A stretch of DNA of 64,000 bases from Cytophagales bacterium WSM2-2 (GTDB lineage: Bacteria; Bacteroidota; Bacteroidia; Cytophagales; Cyclobacteriaceae). Position numbers and translations under genes: made by a program. The notes below the pieces were generated by a model that was not told the origin of the DNA, made no database searches, and saw nothing but the letters and a program-made list of their open reading frames with translations. The stretch lies in assembly GCA_015472025.1 (NCBI GenBank), contig BNHL01000001.1, forward strand, positions 1 to 64,000, read 5' to 3'. Shown here one piece after another: positions 36,757 through 47,140 of the stretch. Every line of letters starts with the position of its first letter. The stretch's first letter is position 1.

Positions 36757-37983
36757 ATGGAATATCTCTTCCCCAACGATTTCATTTTCGGAACAAGCAC
36801 GGCTGCGACACAAATAGAGACAGCATTTGACCACGATTGGCAGGGAGTGCCTTCAAAAGATGGGTTCGTGCTGGACCGCACCACCGACCATGAGCTCCGG
36901 TTCAGCGAAGATGCTGAACTTATTGCCTCGCTTGCTCCCTATTACCGCATGGGCCCAATGTGGAGCAAGTTGCAGCGTGGGCCTCTCCAGGAGTTCCATC
37001 AACCAACTGTTGATGAATACAGGGCATTTCTAAAAGACCTGCGCAAACGAGGCGTAAAAATCATGATGGTGTTGCACCATTTTACCAATCCCAAATGGTT
37101 TGCTGCCGTTGACAGCTGGGAAAAGGAAAGCAACATTCAGTTGTGGGTCGATTTTGCAAAAAAAGCCGTTGATACTTTTGGGGAGTACGTAAGCCACTGG
37201 AATACATTCAACGAGCCAAATGTATACGCGAGCTATGGTTGGATTACCGGGTTCTTCCCGCCTTTCAAAATCAACCCGGTGAAGGCAGCCATTGCAGTCA
37301 GGAACATGGGAAAAGCGCATGACATCGTCTATGACTACATCAAGCAGAAATTTCCTCACCAGCCAGTTGGAATATCACACAATGCCGTTGTCTTTTCCGC
37401 AGAAAATGTATTAGGCTGGTTTCCTGCCAAGCTTAGCGACTCCTGGTTTATGGAATGGGTGCCAAAGCATTTTGAAAAAGTAGATTTCTTTGGAATGAGT
37501 TACTATGCACGGGTGCCACACGACCCCATGCCAATTACCTACATTGATACGCCTGAAAAAATGAAGCAACTCGGCAGGCGCCATGACGACATGTGGGAGT
37601 ATCACCCGGAAGGACTCCGCACCTGTATTGATCGCTATTGGAAAAAATACAAGAAGCCGATCATTATTACGGAGAATGGTGTGTGCGATGCCAGTGACGA
37701 GCTTCGTCAGCAAGCGATCATAGACTACGCTAAAATATTGCATCAGGCATTGCAAGATGGAATAGATGTACGCGGCTACTTTTGGTGGAGCACCTGGGAC
37801 AATTTTGAATGGCACCTCGGGCCTACCCGAAGATTTGGTTTGTATGAATGCGACCTCGAAACAAAAGAAAGACGTCCAAGGCCAAGTGCAGCTATTTTTA
37901 GAAAACTGGCACATTACAAAATGGTGGATGAACCTGAGCAGGAAGAGACCGAAGCTAAAATTCCTGAATTAAGCTCTAAATAG
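36757..37983 (+). CDS. Divergent glycoside hydrolase family 1 enzyme
   Basis: The protein has 408 aa and no signal peptide, so it is probably cytoplasmic. N-terminal FIFGTSTAATQIETA is the GH1 start. The catalytic acid/base Glu153 lies in NTFNEPN and the nucleophile Glu306 in IITENG; the substrate-site WW appears in YFWWSTWDNFEW. The usual RFSIxWxRI strand is replaced by YRMGPMWSKLQRG, and the enzyme is ~40-60 residues shorter than typical beta-glucosidases. Sugar specificity cannot be stated. It is monocistronic and divergent from a small membrane-protein gene. Confidence 0.87.
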   Translation: MEYLFPNDFIFGTSTAATQIETAFDHDWQGVPSKDGFVLDRTTDHELRFSEDAELIASLAPYYRMGPMWSKLQRGPLQEFHQPTVDEYRAFLKDLRKRGVKIMMVLHHFTNPKWFAAVDSWEKESNIQLWVDFAKKAVDTFGEYVSHWNTFNEPNVYASYGWITGFFPPFKINPVKAAIAVRNMGKAHDIVYDYIKQKFPHQPVGISHNAVVFSAENVLGWFPAKLSDSWFMEWVPKHFEKVDFFGMSYYARVPHDPMPITYIDTPEKMKQLGRRHDDMWEYHPEGLRTCIDRYWKKYKKPIIITENGVCDASDELRQQAIIDYAKILHQALQDGIDVRGYFWWSTWDNFEWHLGPTRRFGLYECDLETKERRPRPSAAIFRKLAHYKMVDEPEQEETEAKIPELSSK

Positions 37984-38038
37984 GCATAGCACAATATTCC
38001 CCACATAATCGGGGTTATCCTTTCATCACCTATCCCGG

Positions 38039-38068
38039 TTGCTGTGCAACTAAATAACTTTATCTTTC
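38039..38068 (+). promoter_or_regulatory. Candidate promoter for the M16 protease gene
   Basis: TTG (38039-38041), 19 bases, TATCTTTC (38061-38068), one mismatch from TAnnTTTG. The ATG is at 38096. Confidence 0.45.
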
Positions 38069-38095
38069 ATCGACATAATATAAATACAAACCATC

Positions 38096-40969
38096 ATGAA
38101 GAAAGTATACCCCATTCTCATTTTGTTGGCTTTTGTTGGAAACACGTTTGCGCAAACCAAGCTCGTAGAGAAGGTCACACGCAAGGGCAATGAAATTGTC
38201 ATTCCCTATGAAAAATACGTTTTGTCCAACGGCCTGACACTCATTGTACATGAAGATCACAGCGACCCGGTAGTGCACGTGGATGTAACCTATCACGTAG
38301 GTTCCGCCCGGGAAGAAATTGGAAAGTCTGGGTTCGCCCACTTTTTCGAACACATGATGTTCCAGGGCAGTGATCACGTAGGTGATGACCAGCATTTCAA
38401 AATCGTGACGGAAGCAGGTGGTACACTGAATGGATCTACCAACACTGACCGCACCAATTACTATGAAACTGTACCCAGCAATCAACTTGAAAAAATGATC
38501 TGGCTGGAAGCCGACCGTATGGGATTCTTGCTGGATGCGGTGACCCAAAAGAAATTCGAAATTCAACGCGAAACTGTGAAGAATGAACGCGGCCAGAATT
38601 ATGACAACCGTCCTTATGGACTGGTGGGAGAAATCATCAGCAAAAATATGTATCCGTACGGTCACCCTTATTCCTGGCTGACCATCGGCTACATCGAAGA
38701 CCTGAACCGTGTAAATGTTAACGACCTTAAGAATTTCTTCCTTCGCTGGTATGGTCCTAACAATGCTGCGTTGACTATCGGGGGTGATGTTAAAACTGCC
38801 GAGGTTGTGAAGCTTGTTGAGAAATATTTCGGAGCTATCCCGAAAGGACCCGATGTTCAAAACATGAAGCCTCCGGTATATTCATTGGAAGGTGACAGAT
38901 ATGTTACGTTGGTCGATAATTATGCGCGACTCCCACAGCTTTCCATTACGTTCCCTACTGTGGAAGTAAACCATGCTGATGAGCCTGCGCTTGACTGCCT
39001 TGCTGAGGTGATGGGTCAGGGTAAAAACTCTGTTTTTTACCAGGAGATCGTTAAAACCCAGAAGGCGTTGAACGCATCTGCTTTCAGCACCAACACTGAG
39101 CTTGCAGGTTCATTCCGTATCAGCCTTACTCCTTCGCCCAAAACACCGCTTGCAGATTCTAAAAAACTGATTGATGATGCCATTAAAGCATTTGAAGCAC
39201 GTGGTGTTACTGACGAAGACATTGAAAAATTCAAGGGTTCATTTGAATCACAATTTATCAACGGACTTCAGAGTGTGGCTGGTAAAGTTTCACAGCTAGC
39301 TAACTATCAGACGCTGCGTGGAAATCCTAACCAAATCGGAAATGAACTCGCACGCTACTCCAAGGTTACCAAGGAGGATGTAATGAGAGTTTACAACAAG
39401 TATGTCAAAGGAAAGCCCGCTGTCATTCTCAGTGTTGTAACTAAGGGTCAGGAATCCAACGTTGTTGCCGCTGACAACTACAAAGTAGATCAGTCGAACT
39501 ACAAATCGCCTAACTACGGATATACAGGACTTACTTACTCTAAACCGAAAGACAATTTCGACCGAGGTCAAATGCCGGGTAATGGTCCTAACCCTGTTGT
39601 AAAAGTTCCTGATTTCTGGAAAAAGAACCTGGACAACGGAGTTAAAACGATCGGATCTCAGAGTACAGAATTGCCATTGGTGACGATCTCTTTCACGATC
39701 CCGGGTGGTCACATACTTCAGGCAAACGATACATCAAAAATCGGTCTGGCAAGAATCTTTGCTTCGATGATGAACGAAGACACTAAAAACTACTCTGCGG
39801 AGAAAATGCAGGCTGAACTTCAGAAGTTGGGTAGCTCCGTGAATGTTGCCAGTGGTTTTGATGGAATCACTTTCCGTGTACAAACGCTGAAGAAAAATCT
39901 TGATAAAACGTTGGCTTTGCTGGAAGAGCGGATGCTGAATCCTAAGTTCACTCAGGAAGCATTTAGCCGCATACAGAAACAGTCGATCGAAGGTTTCAAG
40001 CAGGCTAAATCTCAACCGGCATTTGTTGCTACTGATGTATTCGCCAAGATGAACTATGGCGGCAGCATCCTTGGCCTCAGTGAAGCAGGTACTGAATACA
40101 CGGTGAAAAACCTGACCTTGAAAGATGTTGAAGATTACTACAACAACAACATGACCTCCAAAGCTTCAAGACTGGTCGTTGTAGGCGACATCACAGAAAA
40201 AGAGATGATTGAAAAGCTGGGCTTCCTGAAAAAATTACCAGCAAAAGACATCACTCTTCCTAGTGTTCCATCCATGCCTGTCGTGGACAAGACAAGAATT
40301 TATTTAGTTGATGTACCAAAAGCAGCGCAAACTGAATTCCGCGTAGGTGGAGTCACCGGCTTGAAATATGACGCAACCGGTGAGTACTACCTCGCTTCAC
40401 TTGCTAACTTCTCTTTGGGTGGATCATTCAATAGCAGGGTCAACATGAACCTGCGCGAAGACAAGGGCTGGACTTACGGAGCACGCTCTGGTTTCTCCGG
40501 AGACAAATACACCGGCACATTCTCATTCAGCTCTGGTATCCGTGCCAACGCCACCGACAGTGCGCTGGTTGAAGTAATGAAAGAAATGAAGAAATATTCA
40601 GAGACGGGTATTACTGATGAAGAGTTGAAATTTATGAAGAGCGCTCTTGGTCAGCGTGATGCATTGTTGTATGAAACTCCTTTCCAGAAAGCGGGCTTCA
40701 TCGGCAGAATCCTTGAATACGATCTCCCTGCCAACTATGTCGATGAGCAAAACAAGATTCTGGCCAACATCTCCAAAGCCGCCCTCGACAAGGTCTCTGC
40801 TAAGTGGATCAAACCTCAAATGGCTAACATTTTGCTCGTAGGCGACAAAGTGAAGATCATGCCAGGCTTGGAAAAACTTGGTTATGAAATTGTAGAACTG
40901 GATGTTAACGGTAAGCTTAAGACTGGCAATGAATCGCTGAACAAAAAACTACCGGACGTCAAGAAATAA
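38096..40969 (+). CDS. M16-family zinc metalloprotease, two-domain, exported
   Basis: The protein has 957 aa with a signal peptide ending GNTFAQ. The N-terminal half has the inverted zinc motif HFFEH (His82, Glu85, His86) with downstream glutamates. The C-terminal half repeats the M16 fold without the motif (PLVTISFTIPGGHILQANDTSK, RVNMNLREDKGWTYGARSG). This pitrilysin/insulysin-like arrangement degrades peptides. A strong hairpin terminator follows at 40993. Probably periplasmic, perhaps cleaning up peptides. Confidence 0.93.
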   Translation: MKKVYPILILLAFVGNTFAQTKLVEKVTRKGNEIVIPYEKYVLSNGLTLIVHEDHSDPVVHVDVTYHVGSAREEIGKSGFAHFFEHMMFQGSDHVGDDQHFKIVTEAGGTLNGSTNTDRTNYYETVPSNQLEKMIWLEADRMGFLLDAVTQKKFEIQRETVKNERGQNYDNRPYGLVGEIISKNMYPYGHPYSWLTIGYIEDLNRVNVNDLKNFFLRWYGPNNAALTIGGDVKTAEVVKLVEKYFGAIPKGPDVQNMKPPVYSLEGDRYVTLVDNYARLPQLSITFPTVEVNHADEPALDCLAEVMGQGKNSVFYQEIVKTQKALNASAFSTNTELAGSFRISLTPSPKTPLADSKKLIDDAIKAFEARGVTDEDIEKFKGSFESQFINGLQSVAGKVSQLANYQTLRGNPNQIGNELARYSKVTKEDVMRVYNKYVKGKPAVILSVVTKGQESNVVAADNYKVDQSNYKSPNYGYTGLTYSKPKDNFDRGQMPGNGPNPVVKVPDFWKKNLDNGVKTIGSQSTELPLVTISFTIPGGHILQANDTSKIGLARIFASMMNEDTKNYSAEKMQAELQKLGSSVNVASGFDGITFRVQTLKKNLDKTLALLEERMLNPKFTQEAFSRIQKQSIEGFKQAKSQPAFVATDVFAKMNYGGSILGLSEAGTEYTVKNLTLKDVEDYYNNNMTSKASRLVVVGDITEKEMIEKLGFLKKLPAKDITLPSVPSMPVVDKTRIYLVDVPKAAQTEFRVGGVTGLKYDATGEYYLASLANFSLGGSFNSRVNMNLREDKGWTYGARSGFSGDKYTGTFSFSSGIRANATDSALVEVMKEMKKYSETGITDEELKFMKSALGQRDALLYETPFQKAGFIGRILEYDLPANYVDEQNKILANISKAALDKVSAKWIKPQMANILLVGDKVKIMPGLEKLGYEIVELDVNGKLKTGNESLNKKLPDVKK

Positions 40970-40992
40970 ATCTTATTTCAGCTTTTGCTGAT

Positions 40993-41027
40993 AGGGCTGC
41001 TAGTAATGTGGCAGCTCTATTTTTTTA
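40993..41027 (+). terminator. Rho-independent terminator of the M16 protease gene
   Basis: Stem AGGGCTGC / GCAGCTCT (one G-U) followed by an A and seven T residues. It lies 24 bases after the stop and touches the end of the convergent OmpA gene. Confidence 0.82.
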
Positions 41028-41678
41028 ATCCTTCATCACCCGCATTTCCACCCTGCGATTCAGCGCACGCGCTTGTTCTGTGTTGGCTGTAGAAACAGGC
41101 TTGGTCCCTCCGAAGGCCTTGGTCGAAACCCGGCCTTTACTTACTCCTTTCGCGGTAAGGTATTTTTTTACAGCCTCTACACGGTCCTGTGAAAGCTTAA
41201 GGTTGGCATTGGCATTACCTTGATTGTCCGTGTGACCCTCAAGTTGGATTTCCATTGTGGTGTTCATCTTCATCAATGCAACCAAATCATCAAGTTGATC
41301 AAAAGAACCTGGCTTTAAAATAGCTTTGCCCATATCGAATATCAAATGGTCGAGGCGAATGGTTTGACCCGTGGGCGTTATTTCGAAACTCTTATTGATC
41401 TCATTGTTCTTTGCTTCCTTGGGATCAACCAGGATGGCGTTCGGAATATGACCAGGCGCTTCAGCCGTAATCACATATTTTGATGATCCGAAAATGGTGA
41501 AGGCAAATGTGCTGTCGTAAAATGTACCTGAGATACCCCCCGTCGGGTAGCTCTTGTATACAATTTTAGATTTGACGCCTTTACCCGAGATAGCCTGCGT
41601 TACCTTTCCATGCACATTAATTTCCTGTGCATAGGAAGAAATCGAGAAGAACAATAGGATACCAAAGGTATTTTTCAT
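41025..41678 (-). CDS. OmpA-family peptidoglycan-associated protein
   Basis: The protein has 217 aa with a signal peptide ending ISSYAQ. Residues ~20-105 form a carboxypeptidase-regulatory-like beta domain (INVHGKVTQAISGKGVKSK). Residues ~108-216 are an OmpA C-terminal domain: LIFDMGKAILKPGSFDQLDDL, EGHTDNQGNANAN, LSQDRVEAVKKYL, and NRRVEMRV. It probably links the outer membrane or periplasm to the cell wall. It follows the topoisomerase IV A gene by 15 bases but is functionally unrelated. Confidence 0.9.
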   Translation of the reverse strand: MKNTFGILLFFSISSYAQEINVHGKVTQAISGKGVKSKIVYKSYPTGGISGTFYDSTFAFTIFGSSKYVITAEAPGHIPNAILVDPKEAKNNEINKSFEITPTGQTIRLDHLIFDMGKAILKPGSFDQLDDLVALMKMNTTMEIQLEGHTDNQGNANANLKLSQDRVEAVKKYLTAKGVSKGRVSTKAFGGTKPVSTANTEQARALNRRVEMRVMKD

Positions 41679-41693
41679 GAGGGGTACTTGGTG

Positions 41694-44522
41694 TTACAAT
41701 TCTAATTCTATTGTCTGCCCGGGAGTAAACCCTTCGTTGTCCTTCTTTACTTCTTCTTCTTTGCTTTCCGAGGGCTTACTTTTTTCCTTTTCTCCGAAGA
41801 GGCTTGACTGTTTTGCTTCTTTTGGCTGGGGCGCTTTTGCTTTGGCCGGTTTTCCGTTGACGAGCGGCTGCTGGCTTGGCTGCTTTTCCTCGAAGAGGCT
41901 TGCTTGCTCTTCCTCTGGATCGGTTTCCCATTTTTTTTTTGATGACGGAGAGTCTTTAGCTTCCGTCATCTCGACAACATCGTTTTCGTCATCGCCATCT
42001 TCGAGGCCGGTGTCTTCCGGATCCTCCACCGCGATCACTTTCGTAACCTTATTTTGCGAAAGACGATTCCCCATGGCCTTCCATCCTTTCACGTCAACAA
42101 TATCTTCCAAATTGACAATTTCAGTCTCTTTCTCTTTAGCCTTTCCTTTCACCGTTTCAATCTGTATCTCCGCGTTTTCCGAGCTGGTCGCAAACTCCAG
42201 GCGCGAACCAATTCCTTCACTGATGAAATTAAAGTCCTTGTCGGGAGTGGTGGTTTCAATCTGGAATCGCTTCACAAAGTACTGCTTACTTTCCCCATCA
42301 ACGTAAACGGCAGAGATTATCTTCTTTGCATTGAACTTCTCGATCAATAGCGTTTTGTTCTCTGGTTCGTATCGGTTGTTCAGATCGAAGTTGGTGATCT
42401 TATAGTTCCCCGACTTGCTGATGGCTATGATCTTATCTTCTCCATCAAATTTACCCACATGCCAGCCACGTTTGTCTTTATTCAGGCGGCCACTGGCTTC
42501 GTCAAACCATAGTTCAAGCCCGCTGAGTGTAGAGCCTCTTCCCTCTTTGAAATCCACTTTGCGAACCGGGTACTTGGTAATCGTATTTCCTTTCGCGCCA
42601 CGGCCTTTGATTTCCAATTCAGAAAAATCAAAATCAAAGATCTTCTTGCGCGCTGTGCTGCTCTGGCTAAGCTTCACTTCCACTACTTCTGCCTCACCAT
42701 TGGGGTTCGCGCTGAGGTAATGCACCTTGCTATTGGGGTTTCCCATATCAAGGTTGTACTCTTTATCCCTGATGATCGCTGGCATAGTAAAGCGTTTTGC
42801 AAAAGTCTTGCCGCTCTTGCCATCACTGTAGATTAGGTTGTACACCATCCGCTCATCCCCTTTCTTCCAGATGCCTACATGCAAAATATCTTTGCCCATA
42901 AACACTTTCTCTTTGATGCGGCTTACCAATGCCTTGCCGTCCCTTCGGAGTACAATCACATCATCAAGCTCGGAGCAATCAGCAATGAATTCGTCTTTCT
43001 TCAAACCCCAACCTATAAAACCATCCACCCGGTTGACATACAGCTTCTGGTTGTTAGAAATAACTTCGGTAGCAGCAACCGACTGGAAGCTCTTGATCTC
43101 CGTTTTACGTTCGCGACCCTTGCCATATTTATCCAGCAAGTTTTGGTAATAGGCAATAGCATAGTCGGTCAGGTGCTTCAGGTGATGGAGTGTCTCCTTC
43201 AATTCCTTTTCCAGGTCACGGAGCATTTCATCCGCTTTGAATGAATCGTACTTGGAAATCCGCTTGATACGTATTTCCAGCAGGCGAAGAATATCGTCAC
43301 GGGTGATCTCACGATAGAATTGCTTCTTGTAGGGTTTCAATCCCTTATCAGTTGTAGAAATAACCTCTTCAAACGTTTCGCAATCCTCAATATCGCGGTA
43401 AATCCGTTTTTCAATAAATATTTTTTCCAGGGAAGAGAATAATATCTTCTCCATCAGCTCTCCCTTCCTGATCTCCAGTTCTCGCTTCAGCAACTTCACG
43501 CTCAGATCGGTGTTGACTTTCAATATATCGTTCACTTTCATGAACTGAGGTTTGTCATCAACGATCACACAGGCGTTGGGCGAAATAGAAACTTCACAAT
43601 CCGTAAAGGCATAAAGGGCGTCAATAGCAATCTCCGGGGAAATTCCCGGCTGGAGGTTTACCAGAATCTCCACATTTTTTGCCGTGTTGTCTATTACTTG
43701 TTTGACTTTGATCTTCCCCTTCTCACTTGCCTTCACAATAGATTCCATTAACGAAGCTGTGGTAGTTCCGAAAGGAATTTCTTTAATAGCTAGTGTTTTC
43801 TTGTCAACAATCTCAATTCTGGCCCGGACTTTAATTTTCCCGCCACGATAGCCTTGATCATATTCTGAAAAATCGGCAATACCACCAGTTGGAAAATCAG
43901 GATAGATTTTAGGGTTCTTTCCTTTCAGTACATCAATTGATGCCTTGATAAGTTCAATAAAATTGTGTGGAAGAATTTTAGTCGAGAGTCCGACAGCAAT
44001 ACCCTCCACACCTTGTGCAAGGAGCAGCGGGAATTTTACCGGAAGTGTTACGGGTTCCTTTTTTCTTCCATCGTATGACAGTTGCCACTCAGTGGTCTGC
44101 GCATTGTAAACTACGTCCAGTGCGAACTTGGAAAGACGCGCTTCGATGTAACGCGGTGCTGCAGCACTATCTCCCGTCCGAACATCACCCCAGTTACCCT
44201 GCGTGTCTAATAGTATGTCCTTCTGACCTATATTGACAACAGCTTCACCGATAGCCGCATCTCCATGCGGGTGATATTGCATCGTACTTCCGATCACATT
44301 GGCCACTTTGTTAAAGCGACCGTCATCCATTTCCTTCAGCGAATGCATGATCCTGCGCTGCACCGGCTTGAATCCATCCTCAATTCGTGGAACTGCGCGT
44401 TCCAGAATTACGTACGAGGCGTAGTCGAGAAACCAGTCTTCATACATTCCATCGATGGCGATCGAATGCACTGCTCCATTACTCCCAGCAGCTTTGTCTT
44501 TAGATTTTATTTTCTTGCTCAT
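41694..44522 (-). CDS. parC: DNA topoisomerase IV subunit A
   Basis: The protein has 942 aa. Breakage-reunion domain: FKPVQRRIMHSL, QYHPHGDAAIGEAV (quinolone-determining region), catalytic Tyr125 in AAPRYIEARL. A beta-propeller-like C-terminal domain follows (to ~840), then a ~100-residue acidic/Ser/Lys tail. The tail carries two pentapeptides, QASLF (873-877) and QSSLF (905-909), which look like sliding-clamp binding motifs. The enzyme decatenates and relaxes DNA with ParE, encoded 38 bases upstream. A gyrase A role is less likely because the GyrA box is not seen. Confidence 0.9.
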   Translation of the reverse strand: MSKKIKSKDKAAGSNGAVHSIAIDGMYEDWFLDYASYVILERAVPRIEDGFKPVQRRIMHSLKEMDDGRFNKVANVIGSTMQYHPHGDAAIGEAVVNIGQKDILLDTQGNWGDVRTGDSAAAPRYIEARLSKFALDVVYNAQTTEWQLSYDGRKKEPVTLPVKFPLLLAQGVEGIAVGLSTKILPHNFIELIKASIDVLKGKNPKIYPDFPTGGIADFSEYDQGYRGGKIKVRARIEIVDKKTLAIKEIPFGTTTASLMESIVKASEKGKIKVKQVIDNTAKNVEILVNLQPGISPEIAIDALYAFTDCEVSISPNACVIVDDKPQFMKVNDILKVNTDLSVKLLKRELEIRKGELMEKILFSSLEKIFIEKRIYRDIEDCETFEEVISTTDKGLKPYKKQFYREITRDDILRLLEIRIKRISKYDSFKADEMLRDLEKELKETLHHLKHLTDYAIAYYQNLLDKYGKGRERKTEIKSFQSVAATEVISNNQKLYVNRVDGFIGWGLKKDEFIADCSELDDVIVLRRDGKALVSRIKEKVFMGKDILHVGIWKKGDERMVYNLIYSDGKSGKTFAKRFTMPAIIRDKEYNLDMGNPNSKVHYLSANPNGEAEVVEVKLSQSSTARKKIFDFDFSELEIKGRGAKGNTITKYPVRKVDFKEGRGSTLSGLELWFDEASGRLNKDKRGWHVGKFDGEDKIIAISKSGNYKITNFDLNNRYEPENKTLLIEKFNAKKIISAVYVDGESKQYFVKRFQIETTTPDKDFNFISEGIGSRLEFATSSENAEIQIETVKGKAKEKETEIVNLEDIVDVKGWKAMGNRLSQNKVTKVIAVEDPEDTGLEDGDDENDVVEMTEAKDSPSSKKKWETDPEEEQASLFEEKQPSQQPLVNGKPAKAKAPQPKEAKQSSLFGEKEKSKPSESKEEEVKKDNEGFTPGQTIELEL

Positions 44523-44560
44523 CTCCCAATTGCAAAATTTCGTATCACAGGTTTATTAAG

Positions 44561-46444
44561 TCAGGCTTCAGATTCTTCAGTCACTTCTTCCTTGACTGAT
44601 ACCTTATCCAACTCAATTCTCAAATTATCAATAATAAATTCCTGACGGTCAGGTGTATTCTTACCCATGTAGAACTCCAGGGTTTTTACAATTTGTTTTT
44701 CCTTATCAATAAGCACAGGTTGCAAACGGATGTTTTCACCAATAAAAGTCCCAAACTCATCCGGCGAGATTTCACCTAGTCCTTTGAACCGGGTAATCTC
44801 CGGCTTGCTTCCCAATTTGCCTACAGCTGCTTGCTTCTCTTCTTCGCTATAGCAGTAAATCGTATCTTTTTTATTCCTTACGCGGAAAAGCGGAGTATCC
44901 AAAACATACACGTGCCCTGCTTTCACAAGGTCAGGGAAGAATTGCAGGAAAAAAGTCATTAACAATAACCGGATGTGCATCCCGTCAACATCGGCATCGG
45001 TAGCGATGATCACCTGGTTGTAGCGAAGGCCATCCAAGCCATCTTCAATATTCAACGCGTGCTGAAGAAGATTGAACTCTTCATTTTCATAAACCACTTT
45101 TTTTGTAAGGCCAAAACAGTTCAGAGGTTTTCCGCGCAAACTGAATACGGCCTGCGTCTCCACATCACGCGATTTGGTGATTGAACCACTGGCCGAGTCA
45201 CCCTCCGTGATGAAGATCATCGACTCAGGACCGCGTTCTCCTTTTTCATCATCGAAGTGAAAACGACAATCGCGGAGTTTACGGTTGTGAAGGTTTGCTT
45301 TTTTTGCACGCTCGTTGGCCAGCTTCTTGATACCGGCAATTTCCTTGCGTTCACGCTCCGACTGCATGATGCGCTTGAGCATGGCATCTGCTACCGCTGC
45401 ATTTTTATGCAGGCATATCTCCAGTTCTTTAGCTACGAAATCACCGACATAGTTTTTAACCGATGGTCCATCGGGTGACATGTTAATTGAACCAAGCTTT
45501 GTTTTCGTTTGAGATTCGAACACGGGTTCTTGTACCCGAACGGCAATCGCCCCTATAATACTCGCCCGGATGTCTGCTGCGTCAAAATCTTTTTTATAGA
45601 AATCACGAACACCGCGGACAATTCCTTCACGGAATGCAGCCAGGTGAGTTCCTCCTTGCGTGGTGTTCTGACCATTCACAAACGAATAATATTCTTCTCC
45701 GTACTGGTTGCCATGGGTAAGTGCAACTTCGATGTCCTCTCCTTTGAAGTGAACAATCGGGTAACGGTTTTCTTCAGCATCCGATTTTTGTCGTAGCAGA
45801 TCCAGAAGCCCATCTTTAGAAAAGAATTTTCTGTCATTGTAGTTGATGATCAACCCTGCATTGAGGAACGCATAGTTCCACATCAAGTCATCCAGGTATT
45901 CAGGGATAAAATGATAATGCTTGAACATCGTGTTATCAGGCTCAAACTCAACCAGTGTTCCGTTCTTCTCAGAAGATTTGGATTGCTTCGGGTCGCTCGT
46001 CAGTATTCCTTTCTTAAACTCTGCCAATTTTGTAGCTCCATCACGGAATGCCTGCACTTTGAAATAATTGGAAAGCGCATTTACTGCTTTGGTACCCACA
46101 CCGTTCAAACCCACTGATTTCTGAAATGCTCCTGAGTCATACTTCGCGCCAGTGTTGATCTTCGAAACAACATCGACCACCTTCCCCAAAGGAATACCAC
46201 GGCCGTAGTCGCGAACAACCACTTTTGATTCCGTGATTTTGACGTCGATCACTTTACCGTAACCCATCATGTGCTCATCAATACAGTTGTCGATTACCTC
46301 CTTCACGAGCACATAAATACCATCGTCCTTTGCCGAGCCATCACCCAATTTTCCGATATACATCCCCGGACGTAAACGGATGTGCTCCCTCCAGTCGAGT
46401 GACTTAATACTCGACTCATTGTACTCAATGCTATCCTTCGCCAT
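44561..46444 (-). CDS. parE: DNA topoisomerase IV subunit B
   Basis: The protein has 627 aa. GHKL ATPase: [16 protein letters not shown] (N box), [30 protein letters not shown] (ATP lid). TOPRIM domain: [17 protein letters not shown] and [14 protein letters not shown] with the Mg2+ aspartates. It powers strand passage by the ParC partner. The gene precedes parC in the same direction with a 38-base gap, so the heterotetramer is encoded as one operon. Confidence 0.93.
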   Translation of the reverse strand: MAKDSIEYNESSIKSLDWREHIRLRPGMYIGKLGDGSAKDDGIYVLVKEVIDNCIDEHMMGYGKVIDVKITESKVVVRDYGRGIPLGKVVDVVSKINTGAKYDSGAFQKSVGLNGVGTKAVNALSNYFKVQAFRDGATKLAEFKKGILTSDPKQSKSSEKNGTLVEFEPDNTMFKHYHFIPEYLDDLMWNYAFLNAGLIINYNDRKFFSKDGLLDLLRQKSDAEENRYPIVHFKGEDIEVALTHGNQYGEEYYSFVNGQNTTQGGTHLAAFREGIVRGVRDFYKKDFDAADIRASIIGAIAVRVQEPVFESQTKTKLGSINMSPDGPSVKNYVGDFVAKELEICLHKNAAVADAMLKRIMQSERERKEIAGIKKLANERAKKANLHNRKLRDCRFHFDDEKGERGPESMIFITEGDSASGSITKSRDVETQAVFSLRGKPLNCFGLTKKVVYENEEFNLLQHALNIEDGLDGLRYNQVIIATDADVDGMHIRLLLMTFFLQFFPDLVKAGHVYVLDTPLFRVRNKKDTIYCYSEEEKQAAVGKLGSKPEITRFKGLGEISPDEFGTFIGENIRLQPVLIDKEKQIVKTLEFYMGKNTPDRQEFIIDNLRIELDKVSVKEEVTEESEA

Positions 46445-46640
46445 GATTCAATCTGTTTGCAGACGTAAAGTTCAAAAAATCTAAAAAACCGTTATCCAAA
46501 AAATGAGATCGGATAATTCTCCGATAAAGAAAATAAAATTTCCGTGTATTTCACTTTTGTGGTTCAAATTCAAGCTTAAAACATTATCACAATAAGGTAA
46601 CTATAACTAATTGATTATCAGGAAATGTAAAATGTATTGA

Positions 46641-47081
46641 TCAAACTGCTTGTTTACGGAAAAATTTTTGTGTGACTAAGTAAATCGGCCAACTCATTGA
46701 CCACAACACAAGTAAAATCAGACTACTATAGATGATTATCCCTATCTGTGAATAATCATATTTTTCGTTGCTGTTATAGACACTTAGGAAGCTTAATCCC
46801 ACTACAAAAAAAAGATTGGCACACGCCACTAATCCATAAAACCATGCTTTAAAGTCCTGATTGTGCTCCGGGAGCAGCCGGGTAACAGCAAACACCAACG
46901 TATTGGTTATCGCCAGTGCAGCGAGAACGATGTAGAATACGGTTTCTTTAGAAAAAGAACTGAGGCCTGATCCTTCGCCCAAAGCAACCGGGTCAGGAAG
47001 CCCAGCATAGACATACATAAAAATCCCCAACACGGTGAGAAGGGAAAAGAACCAGAATACCTTGAAGATTTTTAACCACAT
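46641..47081 (-). CDS. Four-span membrane protein of unknown function
   Basis: The protein has 146 aa. Hydrophobic segments lie near residues 8-26, 48-66, 83-103 and 115-135. The order and the short charged C terminus (FFRKQAV) indicate an integral inner-membrane protein. I do not recognise the family. It is divergent from a lipoprotein gene, whose promoter overlaps its first codons. The 196-base gap upstream of parE (46445-46640) shows no gene. Confidence 0.7.
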   Translation of the reverse strand: MWLKIFKVFWFFSLLTVLGIFMYVYAGLPDPVALGEGSGLSSFSKETVFYIVLAALAITNTLVFAVTRLLPEHNQDFKAWFYGLVACANLFFVVGLSFLSVYNSNEKYDYSQIGIIIYSSLILLVLWSMSWPIYLVTQKFFRKQAV

Positions 47082-47093
47082 GTGCTACTTTTG
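47062..47093 (+). promoter_or_regulatory. Bacteroidota-type promoter for the BamE-like lipoprotein gene
   Basis: TTG (47062-47064), 21 bases, TACTTTTG (47086-47093), 48 bases before the ATG at 47141. The site overlaps the start of the divergent 46641-47081 gene. Confidence 0.55.
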
Positions 47094-47140
47094 AAAGATT
47101 AATCCGCAAAGTAATTTGAATTGATGCTAAAAAACGAACA

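Noticed and set aside
36489..36884. 131-aa reading of the small membrane gene at 36489
   Set aside because: The upstream part is antisense to the GH1 start codon and coding region. The ATG at 36680 preceded by TACATTTG gives a normal small membrane protein.
37984..38038. CCCC/GGGG hairpin after the GH1 gene as a terminator
   Set aside because: The stem is 4 bp and no T run follows (only TTATCC), so support is too weak.
41694..46444. Calling the topoisomerase pair gyrase
   Set aside because: No GyrA box was seen in the A subunit and the C-terminal domain is followed by a charged tail. The ParE-ParC order and spacing fit topoisomerase IV. The distinction from gyrase rests on reading by eye.
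46445..46640. Small gene in the gap upstream of parE
   Set aside because: Both strands offer only very short frames without start context or hydrophobic pattern.
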